Part shown: positions 11,050-22,607 of the stretch, one piece after another
How the letters are laid out: the number at the start of each line of letters is the position of its first letter
How positions within the stretch are numbered: the first letter of the stretch is position 1
Assembly: GCA_028456385.1 (NCBI GenBank)
Contig: JALNQF010000090.1
Span: 1 to 64,000, forward strand
Length of the DNA stretch: 64,000 nt
Source: Ophiosphaerella korrae
Taxonomy: Eukaryota; Ascomycota; Dothideomycetes; Pleosporales; Phaeosphaeriaceae
Direction: 5' to 3'
Position numbers and translations under genes: made by a program
Notes under the pieces: generated by a model
The model's database searches: none
Told to the model about the DNA's origin: nothing
Seen by the model: the letters and a program-made list of their open reading frames with translations, nothing else

Positions 11050-12041
11050 ATGTCCACCTCCAACTCGAAAGCGCTGACCAAGCGCAACGCTTCTTCGGCT
11101 CTTATGCCCCCGCCTCCTGCGCCCAAACGTATCAAACGACCTTCTATCGTTCTTGACGAAGATACATATGTCTCAGCCGTTTCCAGCATCATTCGCCGCG
11201 ACTTTTTCCCAGGCCTTGCAGAGGCAGATGCCCAGCGTGAATACCTCAACGCTGTGGAGAGCAACAACAAGGCATGGATACGGGAAGCGGGAAAGAATCT
11301 TACTCAGGTAATGACGCCTGTGCCAGGCGGCAGGAGGAAAGTTTCAGAACGCACCAGGTTCGAAAGGCCAGGCGGCCGGGCGGAACAGACGCCGAGTGTA
11401 TGGGGTGCGGACACACCAGCTACGGTCGCAGGGACAGAAGCAGAAGAGAACGAGGAGGGCTTGGGCAAGCTGGATGATGTGGATCTAAATATGAGTCTTG
11501 GTGCTTTCCAGGCAAAGTATACGAGCGAAGACCAGGAGAGCTTCAGCCAAATCATCGACAAGCAGAATCTAAAGAAATTCGAGAAGAACGCCTGGCTAAG
11601 AGAAGGAAACAGATACGCAAGCAAGCAGCGAATAGCCCAGAAAAAGGTCCTCGAGGCCCAAGCAGAAAAAAATGCGTCCAAATCGGTAATCCTGAGCACA
11701 CGTCCAAGCCAAAACCTCGACGACCGACCCGCAGCTCCAGACATGCACAAACACACCGCCTTCAATACCCTGATGTTCGGCCCAGACGGCGTAGAATCAT
11801 GGGCCCCCACCCGCGCTGAAGCCGCCGAAAAAGCGTCTCTCGCCCCTCCAAAACAAGTCCTATACAACAACACACGCCTCCCCGCCCCTGACCCCAACCC
11901 GCCCCGCCCCTCCAGCCCAACTCTCTCCACTATTCGCGACGCCATCGCCGGCCGCCCCCGCCTCAACCCCAGCGAAGCCTACACCGGCAGCGAAACCCCC
12001 CGCGTAAATGGCTACGCCTTCGTCGACGCACACCCCCCATC

Positions 12042-12074
<33 letters not shown>

Positions 12075-12438
12075 TGCTCCCACAGACCTTCTCTCCCGCT
12101 ACGCACTCCCCACCACCGCCTCCCCCTTCACCATATCCGAGTCCTCGGCTCGCGAGAAAATGCACAATAAAATGGTCCAACGCATCGGCGCGAGGCGCGC
12201 AGAGAAATGCGGCAGTGCGACTGGTGGGCTGGGCATTTTCACCGCGGAGACGCCCAGGTTTATGTCGGCGCCGGGGAAGGGCGGGGCCACGCCGGGGAGG
12301 AGAGGCGCGGGGGATTTGACGCCTGCGGCTAGGCGGTTGTTTGAGAGGGTTGGGGGGGTGAAGGGTGGGGGTGGGAAGGGGTTTAGTGGTGGGGAGGGGA
12401 GGGAGTGGACGCCTGGGGGGAAAGGGAGGAAGGTGTGA
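11050..12438 (+). CDS. bis1: Nuclear protein ESS2/DGCR14 homologue (Bis1), spliceosome-associated
   Basis: Single exon of 462 residues. The N-terminus carries IVLDEDTYVSAVSSIIRRDFFPGL, the hallmark of the Es2 family. Further conserved blocks are LGAFQAKYTSEDQESF, a positively charged helix with FEKNAWLREGNRYASKQR, HTAFNTLMFGPDGVESWAP, and the C-terminal block TPRVNGYAFVD. In known homologues (human ESS2, fission yeast Bis1) the protein is nuclear and found in late (C) spliceosomal complexes. An aspartate tract of 11 residues is encoded by a GAC run at 12043-12075. The C-terminal 60 residues are glycine-rich and, on the DNA level, change abruptly from C-rich to G-rich coding near 12180. Its stop lies 475 bases from the convergent neighbour's stop. 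Confidence 0.93.
12043..12075 (+). repeat. GAC trinucleotide run encoding poly-Asp in ESS2
   Basis: Ten GAC codons followed by GAT encode eleven consecutive aspartates. Part of the ESS2 coding exon, probably variable in length between strains. Confidence 0.9.
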
Positions 12439-12913
12439 TGGAGATGGTGTGTCTGCATCTGGAGAAAGGTTGGCAAGGATGAAGAAACTGCGCGAAGTGC
12501 TCGAGTAGATTTCCAAACCAAGACAATTACTATTTCTCCAACTCACACACTTCACTTCACACGACAAAAAACAACTCTCTACAAAACGTATAATATTTCC
12601 ACTCTATACACTCTACTCCACTCCACTCCACCATGGTATTTCTCCCACCCTTTTATCCAACCAGAAAAAACTCTTCCAAAGCGAACAACAAGTCCAAACC
12701 ACGATCAATAGCTGCAAAAATAAAAGCAAAGAAGGCACGAAGCCCAGCACGCTATGCAAACGCTCCACTACGCTAACAGTCGTGCCTGCCATGCAACCAA
12801 GCCAAGCCAAGCCAATCCATGGACCGCCGCGGATGTACACAAAGATGTAAAGAGAGAGAAGGGGGGTGTGAGAAAACATATATAACAATGAAAAAGACGA
12901 GGGAATTGCAACG
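12439..12913. other. Convergent 3' intergenic region
   Basis: Lies between the stops of two converging genes. A CACTCCA-type short repeat occurs near 12600-12631. No coding signal. Confidence 0.5.
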
Positions 12914-15900
12914 CTACGTTCGTCGCCTTGCTTCGCCAGGGCCCTGGTAGCTGCGGAATTGTGTGCCAGGAGCGTGGTAGCTTCTGTACTGGCGGCGGGG
13001 ACGCGACTGGGGCTCGGGGGGGCGCTCATTATGTTGGGGGTCGCGCTGCGGCTCGTATTGGAGTCTGGGGGGTTGGGATTGGGGCGGGGAGTAGGCGGTG
13101 GGTGCGGCGGATTGACCGACGAAGGTCATTGGGGGGTTGGTGTGGGGGGGTGGCGCCATATTGGCAGGGAGAATGGGTTGGCCGCCGTACTGGTGGATTT
13201 TTAGGGGTGGGTGTGGAGCGAGGTTTGAGGGAGGGGGGGCTTGGAAGGAGCCTGGAGGAGGGATGTAACCTCCTTGATATGGAGGCGGGTAGCTGCCGGC
13301 ATATGGTGACGCTGGTGGTGGAGCGAGCTGAGGTGGGTGCGAAGTTGAGGGATAGGTTGGTGATGGTGGTGGATAAGGTCTCGCTGGCGCGGGAGCATAA
13401 TGTGCGAAGCGGAAGTTGACTGGTGGTGGGGGACCAGGCGGTTTCGCTGGCAGAGGAAGAGAGCCAGGAGGTAAAGCATATGGGCTCTGGTGTATCGGCG
13501 GACTCGCCGCTGTCTCACTGTATGGCGACTGGTTCGGCTGCTGGGGTGCTTGAGATCCACTCATTCGCCTGTCGCGGTCCCAGTGTGTTGTACCTTGATC
13601 CTGTGATCCCCGACGAACTACTGAAGAATAGGATGAAGCAACAGGAGGTGCATTATATAGACCGGCGGATGGTCGTGCTGGATCGTAACTAGCAACATCT
13701 GATCGTTCCTGGGCCGATTGCATGCTCGACATACGTGGTAAAACTCGATGCCCATTGCCATAATGAGATCGATCCGAGGACTCGCGCGATTTCTTGTCAA
13801 GCAACGCCCTAACCCGGTCTAGCGGGTCTCTTGGACCCCTTCCACGAGGCGCATCGTCTGGCTCTCGTGGTGGCGCCGGGGCAGCACCCTGTCTGGGCCA
13901 AGACTGGAGGTTGGAAGGAGGTGATGGTGGCTCACTAGGCCGTCCTCCCAGGGCGTCCATAAGAGCTTGATCGACAGGTTGTTCGGGAATCTCAGAGGCT
14001 TGCTCTATTAGTGGTATAGTATTATGAGCTGGTGTGTTATGGTAGCTGTTGGCTACTTCACGCTGCGAGGGTGTATTAGGCTCCTGTGGCGGAGGCTGCG
14101 TTTCCCTAGACCGGAAGTCTGGTACCTCTGAATCGCTATTGAGCATATCCATAATTCGATGCGTTGATCTTGCAGGTGTTGTGTTCTTTGTAGCTTCGAC
14201 AAGACTAATTGGCTCTGATCTAGCAACCTCCTGGAGGGGTTGTGGGATAGGTTGGCTAGCTTTGGCCGGACTATTGTGAAAAAGCTCCGAAGGTAGTGGT
14301 ATTGAAGGTGGCGCCTGTGGAGACATTTGTCTGCTGAATTCTTGTTTGGTGGCAGGCGAGCCAACTCGATCAGGTTGTAGTCCTTGTTGCAGTAGCTCAA
14401 ATTGAGCAGGTATTTTCTGTTCGGTCTTATTGTGCCCATGCTGCTCTGATAGCTCGGCAAGCATCATAAGATCAAGAGCTTGAGCGTTGGGTATTATCAC
14501 CCTTGGTGGTTCTGGGAGTGGTGTCGGCGTCCTCTCGAGCTCGATGGCAGCATCAACCATGCTTGTAATGTTGTAGTGGGCAATCGCCTCGTCGCGTTCA
14601 GGGCCAGCAAACCTAGCAAAACCACCAGTAGTCTTGTTGATGGAATCATCAGCGTCGTCATCTTTTGCGACGAAGGCAGCCCGTGCTTGAGCAAACCGCC
14701 TCCGCCGTGAGTCATCTTCAAGCTCATTGTCGGCTTCAACATATGCTCTGCTACGAGAAGCATACTTTGAGCCAATACGATCTTCATCAGCATGATGTGG
14801 CTCGTCTGTGTAGGTTGGTGGAAGGACGTTTTCCTGGTAAAATTAGGCGATGTGAGGTCATACGTAGATGCAGAACTTACCTCATCATCTGTTGCATCTG
14901 CTCGCTCACCCTTCATCTCGCGTTCAATTCGTTTCATGCGGTAGTAACACTGCAGGAGGAAGTCATCTTGCAAGTCATGGAATCGGTTCTAGTCTTGTCA
15001 GCTGTGAGCACACTAGCCTGAAGGAGTTGGACTCACGATATATTGTTCCCGTTGGATATGCTCTTCAGCGTCGAGAATACGCTGTGCTTGTTCCAAACGA
15101 TAAGTTCGCACGGCGTTGATTTGATCAATGCGACTGTCGCGACGCTCCTTCAACTGGTGCATAAGCGGTTCATACTCTGGACATTGCTTGTGATAATCTT
15201 CGTTTTTCAAATTTTCAATGGTACGACTGGACAATTCTTCCAACAGCGACTTCTGCACTTTGGCAAGGCTGCGATAGCTCATCTTAAGATTTAATTGGCG
15301 GCGCAAGTCAGTCTCGATATTGATGTCCGAATGCGGTTGGCGCCTGCGGCCTGGCAGGCGCCTGCCGGGCTTGACAGGGGCGTCACCATTGGTCGGCAGC
15401 ACGTTCTGCAGGCTTTGACTGCCATCAACCTCTGGGAGCTGCTCAGGTGAATTGGGTGCAGTACTAGCATCAGTCAATTCTGGCGGCTGGTCTGCAGAGT
15501 CTGCTGGGGTTCCTGTGGTTTTGCGCTTCTTCCTGCGCGGATGCTGTTGTTCGGACAGCTCGCTCTGCGTCCGGGTAAGAAGACCATTTGAGCGAGGGTT
15601 AATTGTGTTGCTTGACTGCGTTGAGTCGTCTGATGCGCGTCTCTTCTTGCCAGCTGTCTTTGGAGTCGGCGCGGTTACCGTCGCACCAGATGCGGATTTT
15701 TGTAACTCTGGTGTTTGCGACCCATTCATAGGCGTTTTGTTGTCAAATGAGCCATTAGACAGCTGCGGCGAACCAGAATCAGTCGATGGTCGGCTGCGCT
15801 TGGCTGGTCGCTCATCTTCAAAGTCGGATGTCGCCTCCTGGAATTTTGCAACATCATCAAGAGAACTGCGACGGCTGCCTGAGCTTGCGCTTGATGGCGC

Positions 15901-16149
15901 AGCAGATGCTGTCTTTGCGCCGCGCCTTGTGGTCATCTGAAATGGAACGGATGGTAAAAGACGCGAACTTCTTGCAGCAGAGTTGCTGTTGCGACGGGCT
16001 TGTCCCGTGCTCTCGCTAACCTTATTCCGGGCTGCCAAGTTTAGTAAATGCATCATGGCTAATATAGGAGACTGGCCAGACGTACGCAGTGTCTTAAAAG
16101 GTGTGACAGACGCTGGCTTGCTTGCTTTGTTCTTGCGTTTAGGTGGCAT
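12914..16149 (-). CDS. Large nuclear-type protein with coiled-coil core and proline-rich tail, possibly Sds3/Dep1-like
   Basis: Three exons, 16149-15037, 14988-14881 and 14833-12914, join into 1046 residues; introns of 48 and 47 bp carry GTGAGT and GTAAGT donors. The N-terminus (MPPKRKNKASK) and residues to about 280 are basic, Ser-rich and contain NLS-like clusters (KKRR, RRKKRK). Residues about 286-400 are a charged helical region, joining across the first intron as EEHIQREQYI-NRFHDLQDDF and on to YYRMKRIEREMKGERADATDDE. Its arrangement of short charged helices recalls Sds3/BRMS1-like subunits of Rpd3 histone deacetylase complexes, but this is a weak inference. The last about 500 residues are Pro/Gln-rich and disordered, ending RSYQGPGEARRRT. 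Within exon 1 a segment near 15938-16027 also has intron-like ends (GTTAGC to TTTCAG, followed by ATG), so the N-terminus could be shorter. Function not recognised with certainty. Confidence 0.8.
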
Positions 16150-19100
16150 TGTCAAGTAAGAAGCCTTGGCCTGGGAACACTAGATGTTAGTTGGTTTGTG
16201 AGTTACCAGGAGAGTATGAAGCATCAAGGGCAAATGTTTCGCCCCGGTATTGCAGTCGGTGACTTACAAATAGATATATTGTGCTAAGCTTGGTGGGGAT
16301 TTTCAATGTGATAGGCGCTCCGTAGGTTGTGAGGCTGTAAGCAAGAAGTGTCAGCCGCTGATGGTAACAAGTGTCAGGAGTATTTGAAACGGACGGTTGA
16401 TCAAAATGTGCGTCAATGAGAATACAAGCAACGATAGCAGGGTCTGTGCCTTTTGCTGTGACTCGATGTAGTAATATGAGAGGTGAAGAGAAGCATACCG
16501 TGACCACTGACCAATATTGGCGGCATGTAACAGACTGACTTGCTCGGCCGCGTAACGGACAATCCAAGCGAGCAAGCCAGAAACGCGGATAGAGTAGCCA
16601 AGCTCAAACTGGACGAAGAAGAGCGTGTTCAGGGCTGGTTTGTTGGCTGGGCTTCAAGTCGCAGCAGCTGGCAGGAGAGCCACGAGCTAACGCAAGAAAT
16701 GCTCCACGCGGTGCTGACAGGGAGAATCAAATGGAGCGGGGAGAGCGCACCTACTACCAAGATATGAAAGACCAGAAGGAGCGACTCTCGCAGAGCAAGT
16801 CTCAAAGATTGTAGATGGCGTTGCAAGTCGTGTTGGCTGTGCGCAAATGGTGAAGCCATCGCCGAAATCCGCGCTAGTGTGAACCTGCAGGGGTGTGTGT
16901 CCACCAACCACCAGGACGGGGCTGACTGGACTTTCCCTTGAAGGATCGCACAATGGATACAGAACTGCTCTCAGAGGCCTATGGTACGTGTGTACGACTC
17001 TAAATCTGCTTGGCTTATTTAATTCCAACTGTAGGCTGGCTGTCCGCCTTCTAGTCACTGGCACATATCTACCACGAGTCTGAGATGATCCTTGGCACCA
17101 ACCCCAAGACGGCAATAACTACGTCTGGCTTAAATTGCGCATTCCGCGTCACCATTCACCGTCTTCTTTTCAGCTACGGATGTTCCCCATTGAGCGTATA
17201 TCCACATGCTCGAAACCTACATTCAGGATACTGTCTCTTCTCGAATATCCTTCTGGAAGAATTTGATGTGCTTCATCCCAGTTTCAAGTGCGCACGTCAT
17301 TAGCCGCATGCTAACGGCCTCGGGATGATCCACTGTCACGGACCCAATCTTCCTCCTTGCATGAATTTGTAAAGCCCAAAGGAATCGTCGCGAAAATGTT
17401 TAGAGCTTGCGATATCATTCTCTCCTATTCTCATAAGCCACTAATCAGACTGCCCGCACCATGTCTAAATAGGCTACTGTCAAATGCTGGGCTGGGTGGG
17501 CTTCAGCTCAGGCTGCTGCTTGATATCGACAATGCGAACATCAAAATTGAATTTGGCATTTTAAAAAACAACGGTACATTGAGTTCTCCGAAAGGCGAAA
17601 GGCGAAAGGCGAAAGGCGGAAGTCTCATTCAATCAAATTGTGTTCCACTCTTCTATTGGCAAGGAAATAGAGAACGGCTGGACAAGATTATGACAACAAT
17701 GCTCAAAAGTTGGTTACATGGGTAACATTCACTTTACTTATCTACTACTCTCTCTACTTCTCCCCCTCGCTTTTTGACATCTTGCCTTTCTTCCCTCTTT
17801 TTATATGTCCTTGTCAACGAAATGCACGGCCACTGTTCCAAGAATAGCAAGGCAAGCTATATTGAAAGTTTTACTGTAGTCGATGATCCAGAGAGCCTCA
17901 AGCCAAATGCAGAATCACAGGTTCTTAACAGGTAACTAATACGTCAGGCAAATCGGAAGCAGAAGTGCCAGCGGGCAAAGGCTATGTACGTATCTAGACT
18001 TAACCAGCATCAGTTATCAAGCGAGTGCTAAAGTATCAATTTCTAGCTGCTATAATGTTAAGGTTCAAGAACACACCAATGCTCCCGAATTATTCTCATA
18101 ACGTTGTTGGTTCGTATATCATTACAGATGCTAATATTCGAGAGCCTCAGGGCCCGTGAATGATTGCCATCACGTAAACTTCGAATGCTCCTTCCAAATG
18201 CACAATACCTCGCTCCTCTCAGTCACTCGATATATTACCTAAAGATGCGGCCGCACTCGATAAAATCAGTAGCACTCCTACAACAACTAATATCGTCGAA
18301 GATATATATCCTATATCACCTGCGAATCAAAGTAACTAGGATGACGTTACTTGGAAGTTGAACACATCTTGAAGTGCTGCTTATCTACGGTACAGCTTAA
18401 CATATTACCGGTTTCTCTAGCGCATGTGGTCTTTGGCCTCTCCATAACCCCAAAAGATTACTAGTACATAATTTGCTCACGTTCACAGTCCTAATTATGC
18501 AGCAAATACTAATTCAGTTTGTAACCAGGATTTCCTTCTAGAGAACCTTATATTGCATGCTGGAACAAAACAAGACATATTCGGTTAAGTAACACTGGGA
18601 TTTCCCAAACCCAGAGTGAAACCTTACCTAAAAACTTCAAGATTTTTGAATGTGAATTTAAGTGGATGGGAAGTCCGAGTCTGATTCATAGTTGACGCTG
18701 CCTACATCTATGTCGCTTCAGTCATCAAAAGGTGGCAGTGGGTATAAATACATTTATTCAGCTATTTAAGCGAGCAAGCAAAGCGGAACTATCTCAGAGC
18801 CCTGGCGTTATATCACATTCCTTGACGAATGGATATACAGTAATTTTGTGGCTTTCCTCTCAGTCGGTATAATTACATTTATCAATATATTTAGCAAACG
18901 TACACGAAACAAAGTGAATTTCCTGATTGTACTTGTGGGCTTGAAATTCCAGAATTATCGGCTTAGGTTGTTATCTATGCTTACTACTTAGCCTAACGTT
19001 TTGTAGATATTGTCTGCTAACAAGTAATCATAATGACCTTTGATTCTGGAGACAGCTACGAAATAAAATATCCACTATATTGGGCCTATGCTCTGGATTA

Positions 19101-21266
19101 TAGGTTGTATTGTGGGTTCCCGCTTTTGCGCTTGTATGTAGGTTTAGTAGACGCATCCAGAATCTTCATTCAAAAATAAGTAGACTTTTCTCAAACGCTA
19201 CAAAATAAGTAGCGACGACTACGCAAGAGTATTTACTATCTTCAAATAATTGGTGATACGATGATATCTACCAACTGAAATTGGAAGTTATGATGAATGA
19301 ATCTTTTCTTCCCGTCGATCAAGCTATGGTCATATTGTTACAATATGAATTTGATCATAATATTACTTAACATTACTTGCGCTATATATGCGCCACCTCA
19401 CTTGGATATGCCAATGTATATAAGAATCACACTCAACTAGAGTCTTGTGCATCACAATAGCAGGCACAAAATAAGGCCGTTTCGACCTTGTTATAGCACT
19501 CCTGTTTGATAAATCCCGATGATTTCACTCAAGTTCAATTGCACAGTGACGGGAAGCATCAAGAATACCTTCCACAAGTATTGAAAATCAGAGCAATCGC
19601 TACTATTGCGATGATTGACCTGTTTAGAATTAAATTACATGAATGCGCCCCCAATATATAGATGAGAAGTTGGCTGGCATCTACCGACAGCGAGAGTTTG
19701 TATGAAATAGTCGTTGGAATAGTGAGACATGATCGTGCATGGGATATATCCATCCTAGTATAATTAGCTTACATGCATAAACATCTGTAACATCTTAACA
19801 TCGGGAGTCGCCTAGAACTCAGAACACTTAGGAGTATGCTAGATAATACCTAGATACGTCGAGTTTCTTCTCTTACCATGATAAGAGTACACTGTAGTAC
19901 AACGGTCCAGCTGTGACATTCCATCCTTATCCAAGAGGCGGCACGGAATTGCTGGAGTATAAATGACTATTTCTTAAAAAAAAAAAAACCCCCCTTAACT
20001 ATCATCACCACAAGACCTTTCACAAGCAAATATTCCCTCCCCGCAACAAAACTTCCGTCCTCAAGAAGTCCATCCCCGACTCCCATCACATTTAAATATC
20101 CGATTCCCTACTCTCCGAATATTACCCAAATGGCGCATCGACTCCCCCCAACCCCCTTCCAAACAAGTACGACAAAAGAATCCTACCAATAACACCTCAC
20201 ATTAACAACGAATTTTATGCCGCCTTGAACAATCATGCCGAAGCACTACCGCGCCGGGCCCGCCAACAAGTACCGGTACCTTCCACCCGCTTCCCCACAG
20301 GTTCACAGCGCCCAGCGTTGGAAATGACAGTCTTTATGAACTCTAGAATCAATATTATGCGCGCTATCAATGGGTCGATGACATGTTTCCGTGGTTAAGA
20401 TGCTCGGTTGTGATCACGACAGGCATGACGCAAGCTGGGGGTGGATCTGCTACGAGGAGTTGACATCGCTTGTTGACGTTGGGATCGCGGGTGTGTACGG
20501 AGTGACTGCGGCGGATTATGAGTCGTGGGGAGTTGGGGAACACGCGTTTGATGTATTTGTGCAATGTCAGATTTGTTCCATGTTAATGAGTGAACAGGTT
20601 CGTTCCTGCAGATGAACGCTTTGGTGGTGTAGAAACTTGATTTTGGAGTGGTCGAGTCGGGAGGCTTGAGGATGCCCGTTGGAGGTACATGTTCGATTCA
20701 ATGACCAGTTATGGTACGTGCGCGGTCCGGTCAATGCAAGCGTGAAACTTAGAGACTGTATCGCTATTGTAGTAGCAGTATTTTTCAAAACTTTATTCCA
20801 AAATACCGGAGCCGTTGGACCGAGTGAACACATTCGGTATGACCCGTGTAGTGTAGAGCTGTGAGTGAGTTCAATGCGAGTGAAAGACACGAGCAGACTG
20901 GTATGGGAGTAATTGTGCTGTACAGAACTTGATTTTTGAATGTTTGGATGGCTTAGGCCTATCTATGTCTAAGCCTGTTCTTCCGCATATCTCATAGCCG
21001 TTTCTAAAATAATACCATTCAAACACTAAGTGATACGTCTCGGTTAAATATGATTGGTGCGTCTTGAAATTGTATCAAGACTAAATCAGAGCCGAAGCCA
21101 GGTATCTTTCGCATGCCTAACACGCTGAAAATAAGAAGCTCAATCAAGCCAGTGATGGCGAGAGCTGATGACGAACAAAGATGGAAAGAATTAGGGGAAT
21201 ATCCGGTCTCCTCTAGATATATACACAAAAGAAATCGTGGCGCATGATGAGTGTTAGGTGATAGGA
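16150..21266. other. 5.1 kb gene-poor region
   Basis: From 16150 to about 17300 is 5' flank of the large nuclear-type protein with scattered non-homologous open frames. From about 17700 to 20200 the DNA is AT-rich with stops in all frames, as seen in RIP-affected intergenic DNA. A run of 12 or more A followed by C lies near 19977-19994. Around 20235-20900 base composition is more gene-like, and short open frames on both strands (for example the frame starting MPKHYRAGPANKYR at 20235) may be a decayed small gene, but no family is recognised and no consistent exon structure could be built. Confidence 0.5.
17590..17617. repeat. (GAAAGGC)4 tandem repeat
   Basis: Four perfect copies of a seven-base unit in non-coding DNA. 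Its function is unknown, and it may be a simple minisatellite. Confidence 0.9.
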
Positions 21267-22607
21267 TCATCGATCCGGGGAATATTGAAGTTGGACTTTT
21301 CGAGATCCGCTCATACTGCTGCGTGGTGATGAGTTGAGAATAAAGTCCGGAATGGGAGGCGTGAGTTCACGACTAATAGGGCTGGGAGTCCTTGACGATG
21401 TTTGCGGGCTTCTTGCCCTGCCACGGGTACTCTGAGCCTGGCTTAGATGACTGTTGGACCTCATTCTGTTGAAGGGTCGTGCGGGGCAAGCAATTGCCTG
21501 GTTTGCAAGAGGGCTAGCAAGAATGCTGGTGCCGGGTGTTGCCTCTGGTGGTGGAACGGGGCTTTCTGTCCGGAAAAGAGGGTGGATATGCGCTTCACTG
21601 ACGGCGGGGCTAGGTGGGCGTGAGATGTCTGGCATCATTTTCGGGGGTGGAGTCAACTCCTCGTCTTCCTCAGGAAGCTCGGCGAGAAATGGACCCTCTA
21701 AGGCGCGGGCAGGGGTTGTTGGCCGACTGCCAGGAATGGGGTCCAAGGTTGTGCCTCGAGAAGGTGCAGATTGCAGGACTACGTCCCGAGCGTGAAGGCT
21801 CACACTGCTGGTATCCCAGCTGTCAAAGCCATCCGAGTGAGAGACGTTGTCGAATGATTCGGACTGTGAGTAGATGCTCCTTGAGTCTTTGTTGAACGAT
21901 GTTCGACTAATCAGGGTAGTTCGTGAGGTGGCTGGTCGTACTACGTGACGAAGGGACTCCCGAAAAGATTGTAGAGAATGAGATGACCTAGAAGAGAAAG
22001 TGGGAGACGGAAGCGCGGCAGCAAGAGGTGAGGAGGGTTGGGTGGGCTGCATCAAGAATAGGTTCCGGCCAGGATGCGAGTGTCTGATTTCCGACATGAC
22101 TGAGTCTCGAGGGCCAGAAACAGAGATGGCTTGGAGTTCGGGTCTTTTTCCCGCCCAAAACGATGAGGTATAAAGTACGATCTGACTGATACAGGATACA
22201 ACCCACATGACAATTTGCGCGTTAACATGATCGATCCAGTTGTTGACGGGTCCCCTGACTGAGTCTTGAGTAACCCTATCCCACTTTACCCTGATTAAAA
22301 TAATCAGAGCTAGGCTGAGGATAAGAGCAACACTGGACAACAAGATGCTCAGCCCACTCAAAGCCCTTGTTTGTGCCGAAGGACTGGTAGATAGACTTCT
22401 CTGTCGTACATCCTGATATGTGTAGAGGCCAATACAGCAAATTGAGACAACATCTAATACACTTGACGCAGCTGCAATGTGAAGAAGTGAGTCGCGAGCA
22501 GCAGAAAGGGAAGTAGCATCGAGGATAGTCAAGACTGTTTCTGCAACTGTACTCAACCAAGCGACAACACCAACAAGTGAAATATAGAATTTTCGCGATT
22601 GAACCAT
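21267..22607 (-). CDS. Four-helix integral membrane protein with long cytosolic Ser/Pro-rich tail, function unknown
   Basis: Single exon of 446 residues starting at an ATG at 22607. Four hydrophobic segments are visible: roughly residues 8-30 (FYISLVGVVAWLSTVAETVL), 42-64 (HIAAASSVLDVVSICCIGLY), 84-107 (LSGLSILLSSVALILSLALI) and 131-152 (QIVMWVVSCISQIVLYTSSFW). The remaining about 290 residues are Ser/Pro/Arg-rich and probably disordered, with many SP sites and a glutamate-rich stretch (LPEEDEEL). The layout, four helices and a long disordered C-terminal tail, recurs among uncharacterised fungal plasma-membrane or organellar proteins. I do not recognise the family. No break or frameshift is seen. 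It stands alone, with more than 2 kb of flank upstream. Confidence 0.75.
   Translation of the reverse strand: MVQSRKFYISLVGVVAWLSTVAETVLTILDATSLSAARDSLLHIAAASSVLDVVSICCIGLYTYQDVRQRSLSTSPSAQTRALSGLSILLSSVALILSLALIILIRVKWDRVTQDSVRGPVNNWIDHVNAQIVMWVVSCISQIVLYTSSFWAGKRPELQAISVSGPRDSVMSEIRHSHPGRNLFLMQPTQPSSPLAAALPSPTFSSRSSHSLQSFRESLRHVVRPATSRTTLISRTSFNKDSRSIYSQSESFDNVSHSDGFDSWDTSSVSLHARDVVLQSAPSRGTTLDPIPGSRPTTPARALEGPFLAELPEEDEELTPPPKMMPDISRPPSPAVSEAHIHPLFRTESPVPPPEATPGTSILASPLANQAIACPARPFNRMRSNSHLSQAQSTRGRARSPQTSSRTPSPISRELTPPIPDFILNSSPRSSMSGSRKVQLQYSPDR

Noticed and set aside
11860..12567. 235-codon minus-strand open frame opposite ESS2
   Set aside because: It mirrors the GC-rich 3' coding part of ESS2 and has a low-complexity Val/Gly composition; a shadow.
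15452..15940. 162-codon plus-strand open frame opposite the 1046-residue protein
   Set aside because: Shadow of the opposite coding exon, no family motif.
17700..20200. Transposon remnant in the AT-rich desert
   Set aside because: No terminal repeats, target duplications, integrase, reverse-transcriptase or transposase motifs could be read; AT-richness alone is not evidence.
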